A program made the translations under genes and the position numbers. From contig CM053266.1 of assembly GCA_028583415.1 (NCBI GenBank), positions 3,233,217-3,297,216 on the forward strand: 64,000 nt of DNA, given 5' to 3'. This DNA is from Protea cynaroides (Eukaryota; Streptophyta; Magnoliopsida; Proteales; Proteaceae). Below the pieces are notes generated by a model. The model was not told where the DNA came from and made no database searches. It saw only the letters and a program-made list of their open reading frames with translations. Position 1 is the first letter of the stretch. Every line of letters starts with the position of its first letter. Positions 10,183 through 21,118 of the stretch are shown piece by piece.

Positions 10183-11363
10183 GAAGACTTAGAGAAGGGT
10201 ACGTGCAATCCTCACTTTACCTTGGAATCAGACAAAGTACTCAAGTATCACGGACGGTTATGTATACCTGAGAGCGAAGACTGCGATATCAGAGGTCGAG
10301 TTATGACTGAAGCTCATTACACTCCATATTCGATACATCCAGGAAGTACCAAGATGTACCATGATCTAAGAAGACTATATTGGTGGAGGGGTATGAAAGC
10401 AGATATAGCTCGTTTCGTGTTCCAATGTCTGAATTGTCAACAAGTTAAAGCGAAAAGGCAAAGACCCGCGGGTCTACTACAGCCGTTACCAGAACCTGCA
10501 TGGAAGTGGGATTGTATCACTATGGATTTCGTCACTGGCCTACCTTTGACACCAAGGTCAGTGGATGCAGTTTGGGTTATAGTAGATCGACTCACCAAAA
10601 TAGCTCGATTTATTGCGGTCAGACCTCAGTATACCATGGAGAAACTGGCCAAGTTATATGTTGATAACATAGTCAGACTTCATGGCGTTCCAGAGAGTAT
10701 AGTATCTGACAGAGATCCCCGTTTTACATCAAAGTTCGGGAAGGATTACGTAAAGCTATGGGAACAAAGTTGAAGTTCAGTAGAACTTTTCACCCTCAGA
10801 CGGACGGACAGTCAGAGCGAACTATTCAAATTTTGGAAGATATGCTCCGAGCTTGCGCATTAGATTTCAAAGGAGCGTGGGATGAGAAGCTATCACTTAT
10901 CGAGTTTGCTTACAACAATAGCTATCAGGCTACAATTCTGATGGCCCCATATGAAGCACTCTATGGGAAGAAGTGTCGTACACCTCTATTATGGAATGAA
11001 GTGGGGGAAAGAAGAATTGTAGGACCGGAGTTTGTTGAAGAAACTTGCCAAGTGATTGATCAGATCAAAGAGAGAGTAAAGACAGCTCAAGTTCGACAGA
11101 AGCACTATGCGGATAATCGACGTCGAGATCTGGAGTTTGCAGTGGGTGACAAAGTATTCTTGAAGGTGTCACCGGTGCGAGGTCTAAAACGGTTTGGTAA
11201 GAAGGGGAAGCTATGCCCCAGGTATGTGGGACCATATGAGATATTGAATCGACGTGGTAATGTAGCATATCAATTGGCTCTACCACCATCTATGTCTAGC
11301 GTTCATAATGTGTTCCATGTATCATTACTGAAAAAGTATGTCGAGATCCATCGCATATCTTGA
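10183..11363 (+). pseudogene. Element D integrase
   Basis: It contains the HHCC zinc domain (HYTPYSIHPG ... CLNCQQ, about 10315-10440), the catalytic core with MDFVTGLPLTP and SDRDPRFTSKF, and the QTDGQSERTIQILEDM region carrying the conserved Glu. A one-base deletion near 10740 shifts the frame between 10773 and 10758, and another after 11338 puts the chromodomain out of frame. Confidence 0.93.
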
Positions 11364-11579
11364 GCGCTGATCCTCCGGACTTGACCAAGACTTAACTTTC
11401 GAAGTGGTGCCTGTAATGCTCTCAAGCCGAAAAGTTCAGCAACTTCGAACCAAGGATATCCACTATGTGAAGGTGCATTGGAGAAGCCAAAATGTGGAGG
11501 AAATTACTTGGGAAGAAGAGAGCGCGATGAGGAAGGAGTACCCTAACCATTTTGACGATCAAGGTACGATCAAATTTTG
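11364..11579 (+). pseudogene. Element D chromodomain-like C-terminus
   Basis: Out-of-frame continuation of integrase. It encodes the segment equivalent to 'SRKVQRLRNRDIYYVKVTWR...EITWEEE.AMRKQYPHLF' of B and E. This matches the group II chromodomain at the integrase C-terminus of Tekay-type chromoviruses, thought to steer integration to heterochromatin. Confidence 0.8.
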
Positions 11580-11599
11580 AGGCCGAAATTTCTTTTAAG

Positions 11600-11663
11600 G
11601 GTGGGGGAGTTGTAGTACCTACATGCAAATTTCGGGACGAAATTTCTTTTAAGGGTGGTGGAG
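11600..11663 (+). other. Doubled polypurine tract of element D
   Basis: AAGGGTGGGGGAG (about 11600-11612) and AAGGGTGGTGGAG (11651-11663) are two copies of the plus-strand priming tract within a tandem duplication of the AAATTTC...GGAGTTGTA segment. The second copy directly abuts the 3' LTR. F has the same doubled arrangement. Confidence 0.8.
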
Positions 11664-11664
11664 T

Positions 11665-13936
11665 TGTAAGACCCGCACTCTGAAAACCCGGTCTAACCTT
11701 GGTTTTGTGTCGTGACAGGCCTTCCGATCATCACCGAGCCAGACGGGGCAAGCGAATAACAAACAGGTACAAAATCAGACCGAAGTCGACCAATTATATC
11801 TGATTTTAGATACCGGTTGATGGTACCGGTTGATGGTACCGGTCGACCGGTATGGCCTGCGCAGCTATGTGCGGGAATTTGGAAATTGGTCTCTGCGGGT
11901 CCCGCTTTCCTGATTTCGAATCCTAGAAGTTTCCTAATCCTAGTAGGGTTACTAAACCCTATTTCTAGCCTATAAATACACCCTTAAACCCCCTCAAATC
12001 CTTTCCATTGTCTCTCACAAACCCTAGAGAAGAGAAAGAGCTTGGAAAGGAGAAGGAGTTAGGAAGAAGAAGGAGGTGCCACCATTACCGTTTGACGAAG
12101 CTCACGCTACGCCTGTCAATGGTAAGTGCTTGAATCCATCTTCTTATTCTGTGTTAGTTGTATGGGTGGATCAATACCATGCAAAGTAGGTATTGATCTA
12201 AAACCCTAAATTGGCCAATAAACCCTAAGTTGCCGTCAAACCCTAGATTCGAGTTTCGAGATGATATTCATCGAAACAAGACTTGAATGAGTTGGGGATA
12301 ACTCTAACTCAAAGCCTAGACTTAGAATGGATAGGAGAAACCCTGAAAATCCATGGAGGATGATCGACGGCAGTCGAAAAAACCCATGTATTGTCTTCCG
12401 GAGACATACCGGTCGACTATACCGGTTGCACATAGTGCGACCGGTATGTTGCGACCGCTACCTCTCGGGAGGTTATCTGTGGGGACCGACTGACCATACC
12501 GGTCGCCAGTCTTTCCCACAGAGCTGCGACCGGTACATGCCACCGGTCAGCTCTGTGAGGGTAGTTTGTGATCTCTGTTGGTTTCCGACCAACATGAAAC
12601 CCTAAACAATATATTCTAATGAAACCCTAATATTATGTAGGACTTTGTGACTTATCGTTTGGAGCTTGCGACGTGGAACAAGTGATCGAACGAGCGTCAG
12701 GTAAGGGAATCTGACCTAAACCTAATAATTAATGGACAGTAAATCGTTGTTAATCATTGAATATCTATGATGTGATGTTTGTGCATATTCACATGCCATC
12801 CTTTACTTTCAGTTATTATTATTGTTCATGCATTCATAGGATGTGATTGTTAGGAATGTGATTGTTTTCGTTGGTGTGTGGAGTGGGGCATGGGCCTAGG
12901 ATCGCTCTTCACACTGGCACCTTTTTGTAGTATTCTGGTACTGAGGATTTCGAGTCCACGCTGGCTTTTCCACGATGCTTTAGCTCTATCTCTATGCCGT
13001 AGGGAGTTATGTTGGGATAGGGTCTACCTGCGTATTGTTTCTATTCTAGTGGGTTAGTTGCGGATAGGGTATCAGGGGGAGGTGAGGTATGGTCGTCTCC
13101 GACCCGGCCTGCACGCTCTAGCTCTATCTCTATGTCGTAGACGGCTGTGCTGGGATAGAGCATACATTGTTGACATATAGGATTGGTTAGTTGCGAGCCC
13201 GGGTTTGCGAGCCCCGGCCGATAGGGGCTTAGGTACCGGTATGGGTAGAGTATCAGGGGAGGTGCGGGTATACCTTAGCTCTATCTCTATTCCATGATGG
13301 GTGCATGTGGGTTGGTGGTAGTGTGATTTACTGTGCGACGCCACACACTAGTGTATTGAGGTGCGGGGGCCACCAAACCTTTCTATAGCACATTGCAAAC
13401 TTTAAACCAGACCACAGCATAAAATGATTGTTACTCATGCATAATATTGTGAAACTGTCTGATTGTCTTACTGAGTTGTGTTGTGTGCTCACCCTTTGTA
13501 TATACATTGTTTTAGATGTTGATGCAGGATACACTGTGGACGATTATGTGAACGCTCCGGCGTACGGTGGTGTAGCTGCCCTGGATGTACAAGCAGGGGA
13601 GGACGAGCATGATGCTTCATGCGAGTGCCCTTTCTGCGTGTACTTGTGATGGATTTTTATTTAATTGTTTCAGTTATTTTTGCTTGGTATTAAGAGATGT
13701 AAAAGATTATTATTTTATGTGTTTGAATTTGAATAATGGGATATTTATTTAAATTATCAATAGATACTCAGTTCATTCTATTTAAAGTCTTCCGCTGTAT
13801 ATTTATATTCTGATTGTGGTTATGTGTAATTGGTTTGTATGGGTGGACACGGCCTATTCGAGATCCTGGTGTGAACCGTTGGTTCAATGACGGTTCACTC
13901 ACACCATTCTGGTTGGATCAGAATTGGGGTGTGACA
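11665..13936 (+). repeat. Element D 3' LTR
   Basis: 2272 bp, TG...CA, TATA box at 11971-11978, predicted donor after 12120. It keeps the 261-bp block (12261-12521) with ACCGGTCG motifs that the 5' LTR lost, and lacks the 88-bp block of the 5' LTR. Predicted exon 2 is 12673-12700 (starts GTG; intact CAG|GTAAGG donor). Confidence 0.97.
13516..13649 (+). CDS. LTR micro-ORF, predicted last exon (D 3' LTR)
   Basis: Second copy of the 134-nt exon, open, with the same peptide as the 5' LTR copy and only synonymous changes that I could see. The acceptor TTGTTTTAG is intact. Confidence 0.55.
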
Positions 13937-13941
13937 TATGG
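13937..13941 (+). repeat. Target-site duplication of D (right copy, TATGG)
   Basis: Matches 4157-4161. Confidence 0.95.
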
Positions 13942-15276
13942 TATATGTGGTAAATGCTACTAAAGAAGCACCACAGATGGATGATACTGATGTGATGTAT
14001 AAATTCTCTGATGTATTTCCAAGAGACTTACCCAGGATGCCACTTGATCATGCAATCGAGTTCGTAATCGACTTATTACTTGGGATGTCACCGGTGTCAA
14101 AGGGACCTATAAAATAGCTTCTACGGAGTTGAAGGAATGGAAGACTCAACTATGGGAGTTATTAGACAAAGGTCCTAATCAGCTACGTATTTCACCACGG
14201 GAAGCGCCAGTGCTATTTGTAAGGAAGAAAGATGGTAGTGTTAGATTATATATAGACTACTAGAAATTGAACAAGCTCACCATAAAGAATTGATGTCCAT
14301 TGCTATGGATTGAGGACTTGTTCGATCAGTTATAAAGTGCAAAGGTGTTCCCTAAGATTGACCTTGGATGGAGCATCATCAATTGAAGATTAAAGATAGT
14401 GAGAATCTAAAGACGACTTCCAGGACCAGGTACAGACACTATGAGTTCCTTGGTATATCCTTGGGATTAACCAATGCACCAGCATATTTTATGGAGCTTA
14501 TGAACTAGGTGTTTCATGATATGTTGGATACGTCGATCATAGTTTCATAGACTATATATTGGTTTATTCTAAAGACAAAGAAAGTCTTATAACAAATTTT
14601 AGAACATCTTCACAACAGCTGAGTAAAGAGAAGCTTTATGCTCAGTCCAAGAAATATGAGACTTGAGTAAACAAGGTGATCTTATTGGATCATGTAGCAT
14701 CATCAAAAGGGATTAAAGTGGACCCTAGTAAGATAAAAGAAATTGTATGGTGAGAAACACCTAAAGAACATTTCAGAGATCAAAAGTTTCTTAGGTTTAG
14801 CTGGTTATTATACACGATTCATAGAGGACTACTCTAGGATCGCAATACCTCTTACCAAACTAACCAGGAAGGGAGAGGAGTTTATTTGGACTGATAAGTG
14901 TAAAGAATATTTCCAAACTCTAAAAGCAAGGCTGATATCGGCTCCCATCTTGATCGTCCCTGCACCAGGAAAACTTTTTACCCCATACACCGATGTTTTT
15001 GGATTTGGTCTAGGATGCGTGTTGATACAAGGAGGATAAGTGAGTATCTATGCTTCTAGACAACTGAAGGAGCATGAAAGGAATTATCCGACCCATGACT
15101 TGGAGTTAGCGGCGGTGAATCATGCAATCGAAACTTGGAGACATTATCTATACGGAGAAGAATTTCAGATTAAATCGGATTACAAGAGTTTTACTTATCG
15201 CTTCACCCAGAAAGAGTTGAACATGAAGCTAAGGAGATGGTTGGAACTCCTGAAGGATTAAGACCATGATACACAA
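13942..15276 (+). pseudogene. Element A RT and RNase H remnant
   Basis: Continuation of A pol after insertion D: protease/RT linker near 13950, an RT palm with many stops (14150-14760), then better preserved stretches at 14743-15039 and 15040-15261 containing FLGLAGYY and, for RNase H, the AYTD-type 'PYTDVFGFGLG' and 'NYPTHDLELAA' motifs. The catalytic FIDD is disrupted. It ends at insertion C inside the RNase H/integrase linker and resumes at 39107. Confidence 0.85.
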
Positions 15277-16259
15277 TGTAAGACCCGTATCGAACTAACC
15301 GCACCTGTATCGAACTAACCGGTCTTACCACCTTGTACTAGGTCTACCTATCATGGTCGAGCCAAGTGGACCAAGGGCGTGAAGAAAATCACAAGACCAG
15401 GTATGAGTCTAACCTAAAAACAGTAAATGTGAGGGTAGGGTCGCATGCCTAAACAGGTAGGGTCGACCCTACCTCAATAGAAGTCCAACCCATGACTTTT
15501 TAGTCGTAGGGTCGCATGACTAAGAAGGTGTAGGGTTGACGGATCCTACGACCCTACGTCCGGCCCTACGATGACAGACAGAAACTATAAATTAGGAAAC
15601 TTTCATAATTCCAAGGGATTCTTTCCTAAACTCGATGGGACTTATTTTGGAGGGTTTTCCTCTATTAATAGGATGTCCCTTAGCCTCTTTCACTCCTTTT
15701 AGAACCCTAATTGAAAGTGAGAGAAAGAAAAAGAGAAGGAAAAGAAGAAGAGAAGGAAAATTAAAGAAAAGACTAAGGAAGAGGAGGAAGTTCAGAGAAA
15801 CCTTTGAATCTCAGCCAACCTCAGGTATGAACCTAATTCCCTTCATAAATTTAGAGCCGATAATAGATTATGAAGAAGTTAGGATTAAGAGAAACCCAAA
15901 TCATCCATCCATGGACGAGTTCCAAAGGAATCCATGGAAGTAATCATCATAGACAATGGAAAGTGTGTAAAAATCAAAGTTATGAGCCATAGAACAATCT
16001 TAGAATGGACCTACAAGACCACAAGATCGATTACATGCCCTCGGGAAGTCCCAGGGAGGGTGTGGTCGCACATAGGGTCGAATGGTATCCGACCCCACGT
16101 CCGACCCTACACCCTAGGGTAGCAGAAAACTGCTACCCTAGGTGTTACCATACCTGCGACCCTACGATTTTAGCTAGTCTAAATTTATTGGAATTAATTC
16201 TAATTAAAACCAATCGACTTGTTAGGCCTTTCTACTGATTTAAAGGTGATTCATAAAGC

Positions 16260-16287
16260 ATGAACGAGGATCTACACTCAATCAAAG
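16260..16287 (+). CDS. LTR micro-ORF, predicted first coding exon (C 5' LTR)
   Basis: 28 nt starting with ATG and ending AAAG|GTGAGC (phase 1), exactly as long as the D exon. The predicted intron is 16288-17089. The 3' LTR copy has TTG at the ATG position, so the true start codon of this frame is uncertain across copies. Confidence 0.4.
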
Positions 16288-17089
16288 GTGAGCAAACAAG
16301 ACCTAAACTAATTGGCTAATAACAACTATTTTCATTTATTGAGTCCAATACCATGTATGATTCTATGATTGTATGATTGTAATGTGCATATCACATGTCA
16401 TCTACTGTTCCTGTTATTATTGTTCATGCATATTTAATTCAGTTTATTTATAACATGATGATGATTATATATGATGCTAGGAATAGGCATGTGAATGTAT
16501 GTGTGTGGTTAGTGTGCTTAATGCGAGTGGAGCATCAAGGGGAGGACGTGACACTGTGGTTCATCCTGGTCACCAGACTCTAGCTCTATCTCTACTCAAG
16601 TCTTGTCCATTAACGTCGTTGTATCACCATTACCATAGTAGAACTATTACGTCGTAGGGCATCAGGGGAGGTGGTCTCGGACCGTATAGTCGCTGACTCT
16701 GCCAGGGGGCCTTAGCTCTATCTCTATGGACGTATTGAGGGATGATGGGGTGAGGCCTTGGATACACTGTTTGACATTAGGATTGGTTAGTTGCGAGCCC
16801 AGTTGGCAAGCCCTCGCCAACAGGGGCTTACCTGTTGGTATGGGTAGAGCATCAGGGGAAGTGTGATGCGATGTGGTCCTAAGCACTTTAGCTCTATCTC
16901 TATTCTATGGTGGGGTGGATGTGGACGACAATGGTGTTTGATCCATTGGGTAGGCTTATAGTACATTGCAAACTTATGAACCAGACCAAAGATATGAATT
17001 GAATGCATGCATATGCTTGTTGAATTGTTTTGTTCACTCACTGAGCCGTGATGTGTGCTCACCCTTTCGATGTCGAATATTTTTTTTAG

Positions 17090-17223
17090 TTGATGATGTA
17101 GGTACCACAGTAGAATAATATATAAATGCTCCGATGTATGGACATGCGGCGACGATGAACACTGAAATTATGATGGAGTCACATGATTCGTCATGCGAGT
17201 GCAACTCTTGTATTTTCGATTAG
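17090..17223 (+). pseudogene. LTR micro-ORF, predicted last exon (C 5' LTR, stop inside)
   Basis: 134 nt after a run of T and AG. Homologous to the other copies up to SSCECNSCIFD and TAG, but a TAA about 9 codons in truncates this copy; the 3' LTR copy reads through. Confidence 0.5.
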
Positions 17224-17506
17224 ATTTTATTTAATTTATACAGACGATGTAATTGATTAAATATTTTATTTATGTCTTAGTATCTTTTTGGAGATAATTG
17301 AATACTTAATTTATGTTATCATCTTTAGGCTCACAGTTCATTTAATATATAAGATTTCTGTTATTGTTTATTTACTCTGATTATGGTTGTGGGAGTGTTT
17401 GGTTTAAGCAAACGGACACAGCCTATTCTAGATCCTGGTTGAACCGTTGGTTAATTAGCGGTTCATCTCACCATTCTGAATAGTGTGGAATTGGGGTGTG
17501 ACAACT

Positions 17507-17518
17507 TGGTATCAGAGC
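17507..17518 (+). other. Element C primer-binding site
   Basis: TGGTATCAGAGC, perfect match to the D site. Confidence 0.95.
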
Positions 17519-17782
17519 TCTCAGGCCTTGTCTATTGAACTAATATATTTCCATAAAAGTTCGTGAACTGAGTTAGGATAAAATTTAAAAGCTTTAATAA
17601 GAATACACTGTAAGCACCTGTATTGTTTGAGACAAAAATTAAGAAAGGGAATAATGCATATATAAAAAGGAGAAACAAGTTTTATATACATCAAATAAAA
17701 AACACGTTTATACATATCCAAAGCAGAGTACTGTCCACAACCCGGATAGTTACTCTGTAGTATAAAGAAAAAAAAATATACA

Positions 17783-18827
17783 TCATGGAGCTGGAGGTGA
17801 TGGAGGAGGAGGTGCCTCGCGATCTCTGTCGTAGTCCTCAGCATACACTCGAGTCAACCAGGCAACTTGAGTTTGGGTCGTCTGGAGACTAGCTGTCCAC
17901 TCGGCCATCCGCTGATCCGACACACGCTGAGCATCTAGAAGCTCGCCCACTCTCCCATCAGTCGCGCGTTGAGCATCTAGGAGCTCTCCTACACTCCTAT
18001 CTGTCGTGCGCTGGGCATCTAGAAGCTCTCCCACTCTCAAGTCCATCACACACTGAGCCTCTCTGATCTCATACAGTAATCCCATCATATAATCAGATGG
18101 TGGGTGTGAAGGACCAGCCATGTGTGAAGGAGCCCGAGATGAACCAGCTCTAGTAGAATGTGGAGGTGAAGGAGGAGGTATAGTGTCTACATACATATAC
18201 ATGCAATTCTCATCCTCAGCATCACCCCCATGGACCCCTGCTCCGGCTGTTGCTGCTGCTGCTGCCTCAGCGTCTGCTACCTCTACCCGAGTACAAGGAC
18301 GCACCAGAGCGTTCCTCTCATCATCACCGACCTGAGCATCCTGCATACCCATCCTACAGATGGCCTCCCAGTCCAGAACCGATGAGAAGGTCTTCTCCTG
18401 AATCCTCTCATCCACTAAATCAACTCCTAGGTGGGTGAGCAGTGTAGTGATCAGACGTCTGTAGGGCAGGTTGCCTAGCTGACCAGGCAGCGTAGCACGG
18501 ATCATCGTCCTCAGGATAATGTAAGGTAGGCAAACAGGCTGCCTAGTGCAAATGTAGTAGAGGACATACTGGGTCAACTAGGAGATCCTCTCATAGTGTC
18601 CACTCTGGGGTACCAGGTTGTGTTGGATGATCTTGCAGTACACCCGAGGCTCTGGACGTAGGTTGATCGCTTTCATCTCTCAGCGATCATCTCTAATAAT
18701 TTGACTGTCAATCTCAGCTTGCATCTCCAAGGATAGGAACTGGGGCTCCCTGGGAGCACAGTACTCCAAAGGGCCATAATTTGATATGCCCAAAAGATCA
18801 GCCAACTGCTGGCAGTCAAATGAAACC
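17783..18827 (-). pseudogene. Antisense ORF of C, C-terminal part
   Basis: Minus-strand frame, open for 264 residues (18577-17783) and extending with a stop or two up to the B insertion. It matches B's 443-residue antisense ORF: the helical region around CTRQPVCLPYIIL, then a low-complexity acidic/Pro stretch, and four 14-residue units of the type VGELLDAQR..DR likely to form a coiled coil, then a PPPPSPP tail. B is inserted at 18828; the N-terminal part continues at 31105-30789. Confidence 0.85.
18823..18827 (+). repeat. Target-site duplication of B (left copy, AAACC)
   Basis: Identical to 30789-30793. It rejoins the antisense ORF of C when B is removed. Confidence 0.95.
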
Positions 18828-21103
18828 TGGCACACCCCAATTCTGCACTATTCAGAATGGTGTGATGAACCGCTAATAAATCAACGGTTCAACCAGGATC
18901 TCTAATAGGCTGTGTCGATTAAAAATAAAACCATACACATTAACAACCATAATCAGAATAAATACAAAATAGCGGAAGTCTTAATAATAAATGAACTGAG
19001 AAATCTATCTGTGATAATCATAAATAAAATATCAAGTTATGTTGTATCAACTGAGACAAAAATAAATAAAATATCAATTACATTCCTTTAATAAATTCAA
19101 ACAAAATCTAATCGAATACGCATGAGTTACACTGGCATGAGGGATCATGCGTATCCTCTAAGTCTCCGACTTCCATTGTAGCAACACGTGCGTACACCGG
19201 AGCAATCATATAATCTTCGACCGTAGTACCTGCATCATCAACTAAAAATATTCGACGTCGAGAGGGTGAGCACACATCATGGCTCAGTGAGCCAACAAAA
19301 CAATACAACAAACATATGCATGCAATCAATTCATAACTATGGTCTGGTAAATAAGTTTGCAATGTGCTATAGAAAGGATAGGTGGCCGCCACACCTCTAT
19401 ATACGAGTGTGTGAAGCCGCCCAAAGGTAACGTTTATTGTCGTCCCACATGCACCCTACCATGGAATAGAGATAGAGCTAAAGTGCTGAGGCCCGACCTA
19501 TGACACTTCCCCTGATACTCTACCCATACAAACACCTACGCCGCTGCTAGCGAGGGCTTGCAAACTGGGCTCGCAACTAACCAATCCTAGTGTCAATCAG
19601 TGTATCCAAGACCTCACCCCAGCATCCCTCAATACGTCCATAGAGATAGGGCTAAGGCCCCCCGACAGAGTCAGAGACTACACGGTCCGATACCACCTCC
19701 CCTCATAAACTATGACGTAATAGTTCTGCTAAGGTAATGGGAATACGACAATGTCAGTGGACAAGACTTGAGTTAGAGATAGAGCTAGAGTGTTAAGGCC
19801 CGACCTATGACACCCCCCTTGATACTCGCTCGCATCAAGCACACCAACCACACACATACATTCACATGCCTATTCCTATCATCATCATCATCATCATGTT
19901 ATAAACAGTAATTTAAATATGCATGAACAGTAATAATAGAAATATTGGATGACATGTTGAATGCACATAACAAGCATACACGTATAGAATCACTCATGGC
20001 ATTGGACTCAAGAATAAAAAAATTTATTATTAATCAATTAGTTTAGGTCTTGTTCCCTCACCTTTGCTTGATCGTAGATCCTCTCTCAAGGTTTAAGAAT
20101 CAAGTGAATATCACTATTATATCACTAGAAGACCTAATCAAGTCGATAGAATTTAATTAGAATTAATTCTGATTTTAAAAAGCATGTTGTTAACTAGGGG
20201 TCGATGCCAGGGTCTGAAGTTCCATCGACCCTGGGTGCTACCACCCAGATTCTGGACTTCTCGAACACTGGGGGTTGATTATTAGGGTCTGGTAGGGTCG
20301 ATTGACCATCGACCCCCCGTGTGACCCCCCGTGGGTTTAGTCGAATTTTCATCCTACAGTCCATTCTTTCGTGTTTGGGTCCTATGGCTTGTTTCTACAA
20401 CCCATTCCATACATGTTCTATGGTTTAGAACTATAGTTTATTCACCTACATGTTTTTAATGATCTCCCCCATGGTTTTCCATTGAAACCTAACCATGGGT
20501 GGATGATTTGGGTTTCTCCTAGATCATACTTTCTTCACTATCTATTCAAAGGTCTTTAGAATTTCATGGAGATAGTATCCATACCTGAGAAGAATTAAGC
20601 TTGTTTCTCTGAAGCCTTCTCTTTGATCTTCTTCTCTACTTTCCTTCTCTTCTCTTTCTCTCCTCCTTCTCTTCTCTTTCTCTCAATCCAATTAGGGTTT
20701 TAAAAGGTGTGAATGAGGTTTAGGGACATCCTATTTATAGAGTAGAAACTCCCAAAATAAGTCCCATTGAGATTAGGAAAGAATCCCATTAAAATTTGGA
20801 AAGTTCCTAATTCATGGTTTTTGTCGACAGACTGGGGGTCGATGAGGGGGTCGGAGATCCCGTCGACTCCTGGTTCTAAAATGTTTGACTTCCGGTTAAA
20901 AACTCAGGGTCTGACTTTTATACTGGGGGGGTCCGACCCTGCCTTGCTGGGTATGCGACCCTTCCCCTTATTTTAGTGTTTTTAGGTCAGTTTAATACCT
21001 GGGATCGTGATCTCCCTCAGGCACTTAATCCATTTGGCTCGACCATGATGGGTAGACCTAGTTCGAGGTGGTAAGACCGGGTTAGTTTGAAACGGGTCTT
21101 ACA
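18828..21103 (-). repeat. Element B 3' LTR
   Basis: 2276 bp; the outer end reads TGGCAC where other copies have TGTCAC. TATA box (minus) at 20739-20732, predicted exon-1 donor after 20585, exon 2 at 20089-20062. Contains GGGGGTCGAT-type motif clusters near 20195-20340 and 20830-20960. Confidence 0.96.
19108..19241 (-). CDS. LTR micro-ORF, predicted last exon (B 3' LTR)
   Basis: 134 nt after a TATTTTTAG acceptor, open to TAG; acidic middle and PSCQCNSCVFD tail. The partner exon 20089-20062 (28 nt, begins TTG, ends AAAG|GTGAGG) joins in frame. The frame also happens to be open further upstream here, but that upstream frame is not conserved in C, which argues for the AG as the exon edge. Confidence 0.55.
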
Positions 21104-21115
21104 ACTCCCCCCTAC
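21104..21115 (-). other. Element B polypurine tract
   Basis: On the minus strand AAGTAGGGGGGAGT directly precedes the 3' LTR. Confidence 0.85.
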
Positions 21116-21118
21116 TTA

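Larger units (their letters stand above)
4162..13936 (+). mobile_element. Element D: complete Ty3/gypsy chromovirus inserted in A
   Basis: Complete element of about 9.8 kb: 5' LTR, tRNA-Met PBS, leader with an antisense ORF remnant, gag, protease, RT, RNase H, integrase, chromodomain, doubled polypurine tract and 3' LTR. Perfect 5-bp target duplication. Apart from three indels the two LTRs look nearly identical by eye, so it is probably among the younger insertions. Gag-pol nevertheless carries at least four in-frame stops and several frameshifts. Its LTR is the most divergent in the window and uses an ACCGGTCGACCGGT-type palindrome. Confidence 0.97.
15277..17503 (+). repeat. Element C 5' LTR
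   Basis: 2227 bp. The TATA position reads TATTAATA (15663-15670), a mutated box compared with the 3' LTR. A direct repeat containing TATCGAACTAACC is duplicated at the start (within 15287-15320), and about 44 bp present in the 3' LTR (near 38523-38566) are missing. Predicted donors follow 15824 and 16287. It contains three CATCA(A/G)GGG/AGCTCTATCTCTA units. Confidence 0.97.

Noticed and set aside
4162..13936. Caulimovirid (endogenous pararetrovirus) insertion
   Set aside because: LTRs, 5-bp target duplications, an integrase and a chromodomain are present, and no movement-protein motif is seen.
15635..15943. 102-codon Lys/Arg-rich ORF in C 5' LTR
   Set aside because: It covers the GA-rich untranslated first exon; the frame is not open in the 3' LTR or in E.
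17783..18577. Antisense ORF as a captured host gene at this locus only
   Set aside because: The same ORF sits at the same place in B, C and E and as a vestige in D, so it belongs to the element.
19242..19392. Extension of the LTR micro-ORF upstream of the AG as one unspliced ORF
   Set aside because: The upstream frame is open in B and D, but C has an in-frame TGA and a one-base length difference there, so only the part after the AG is conserved.
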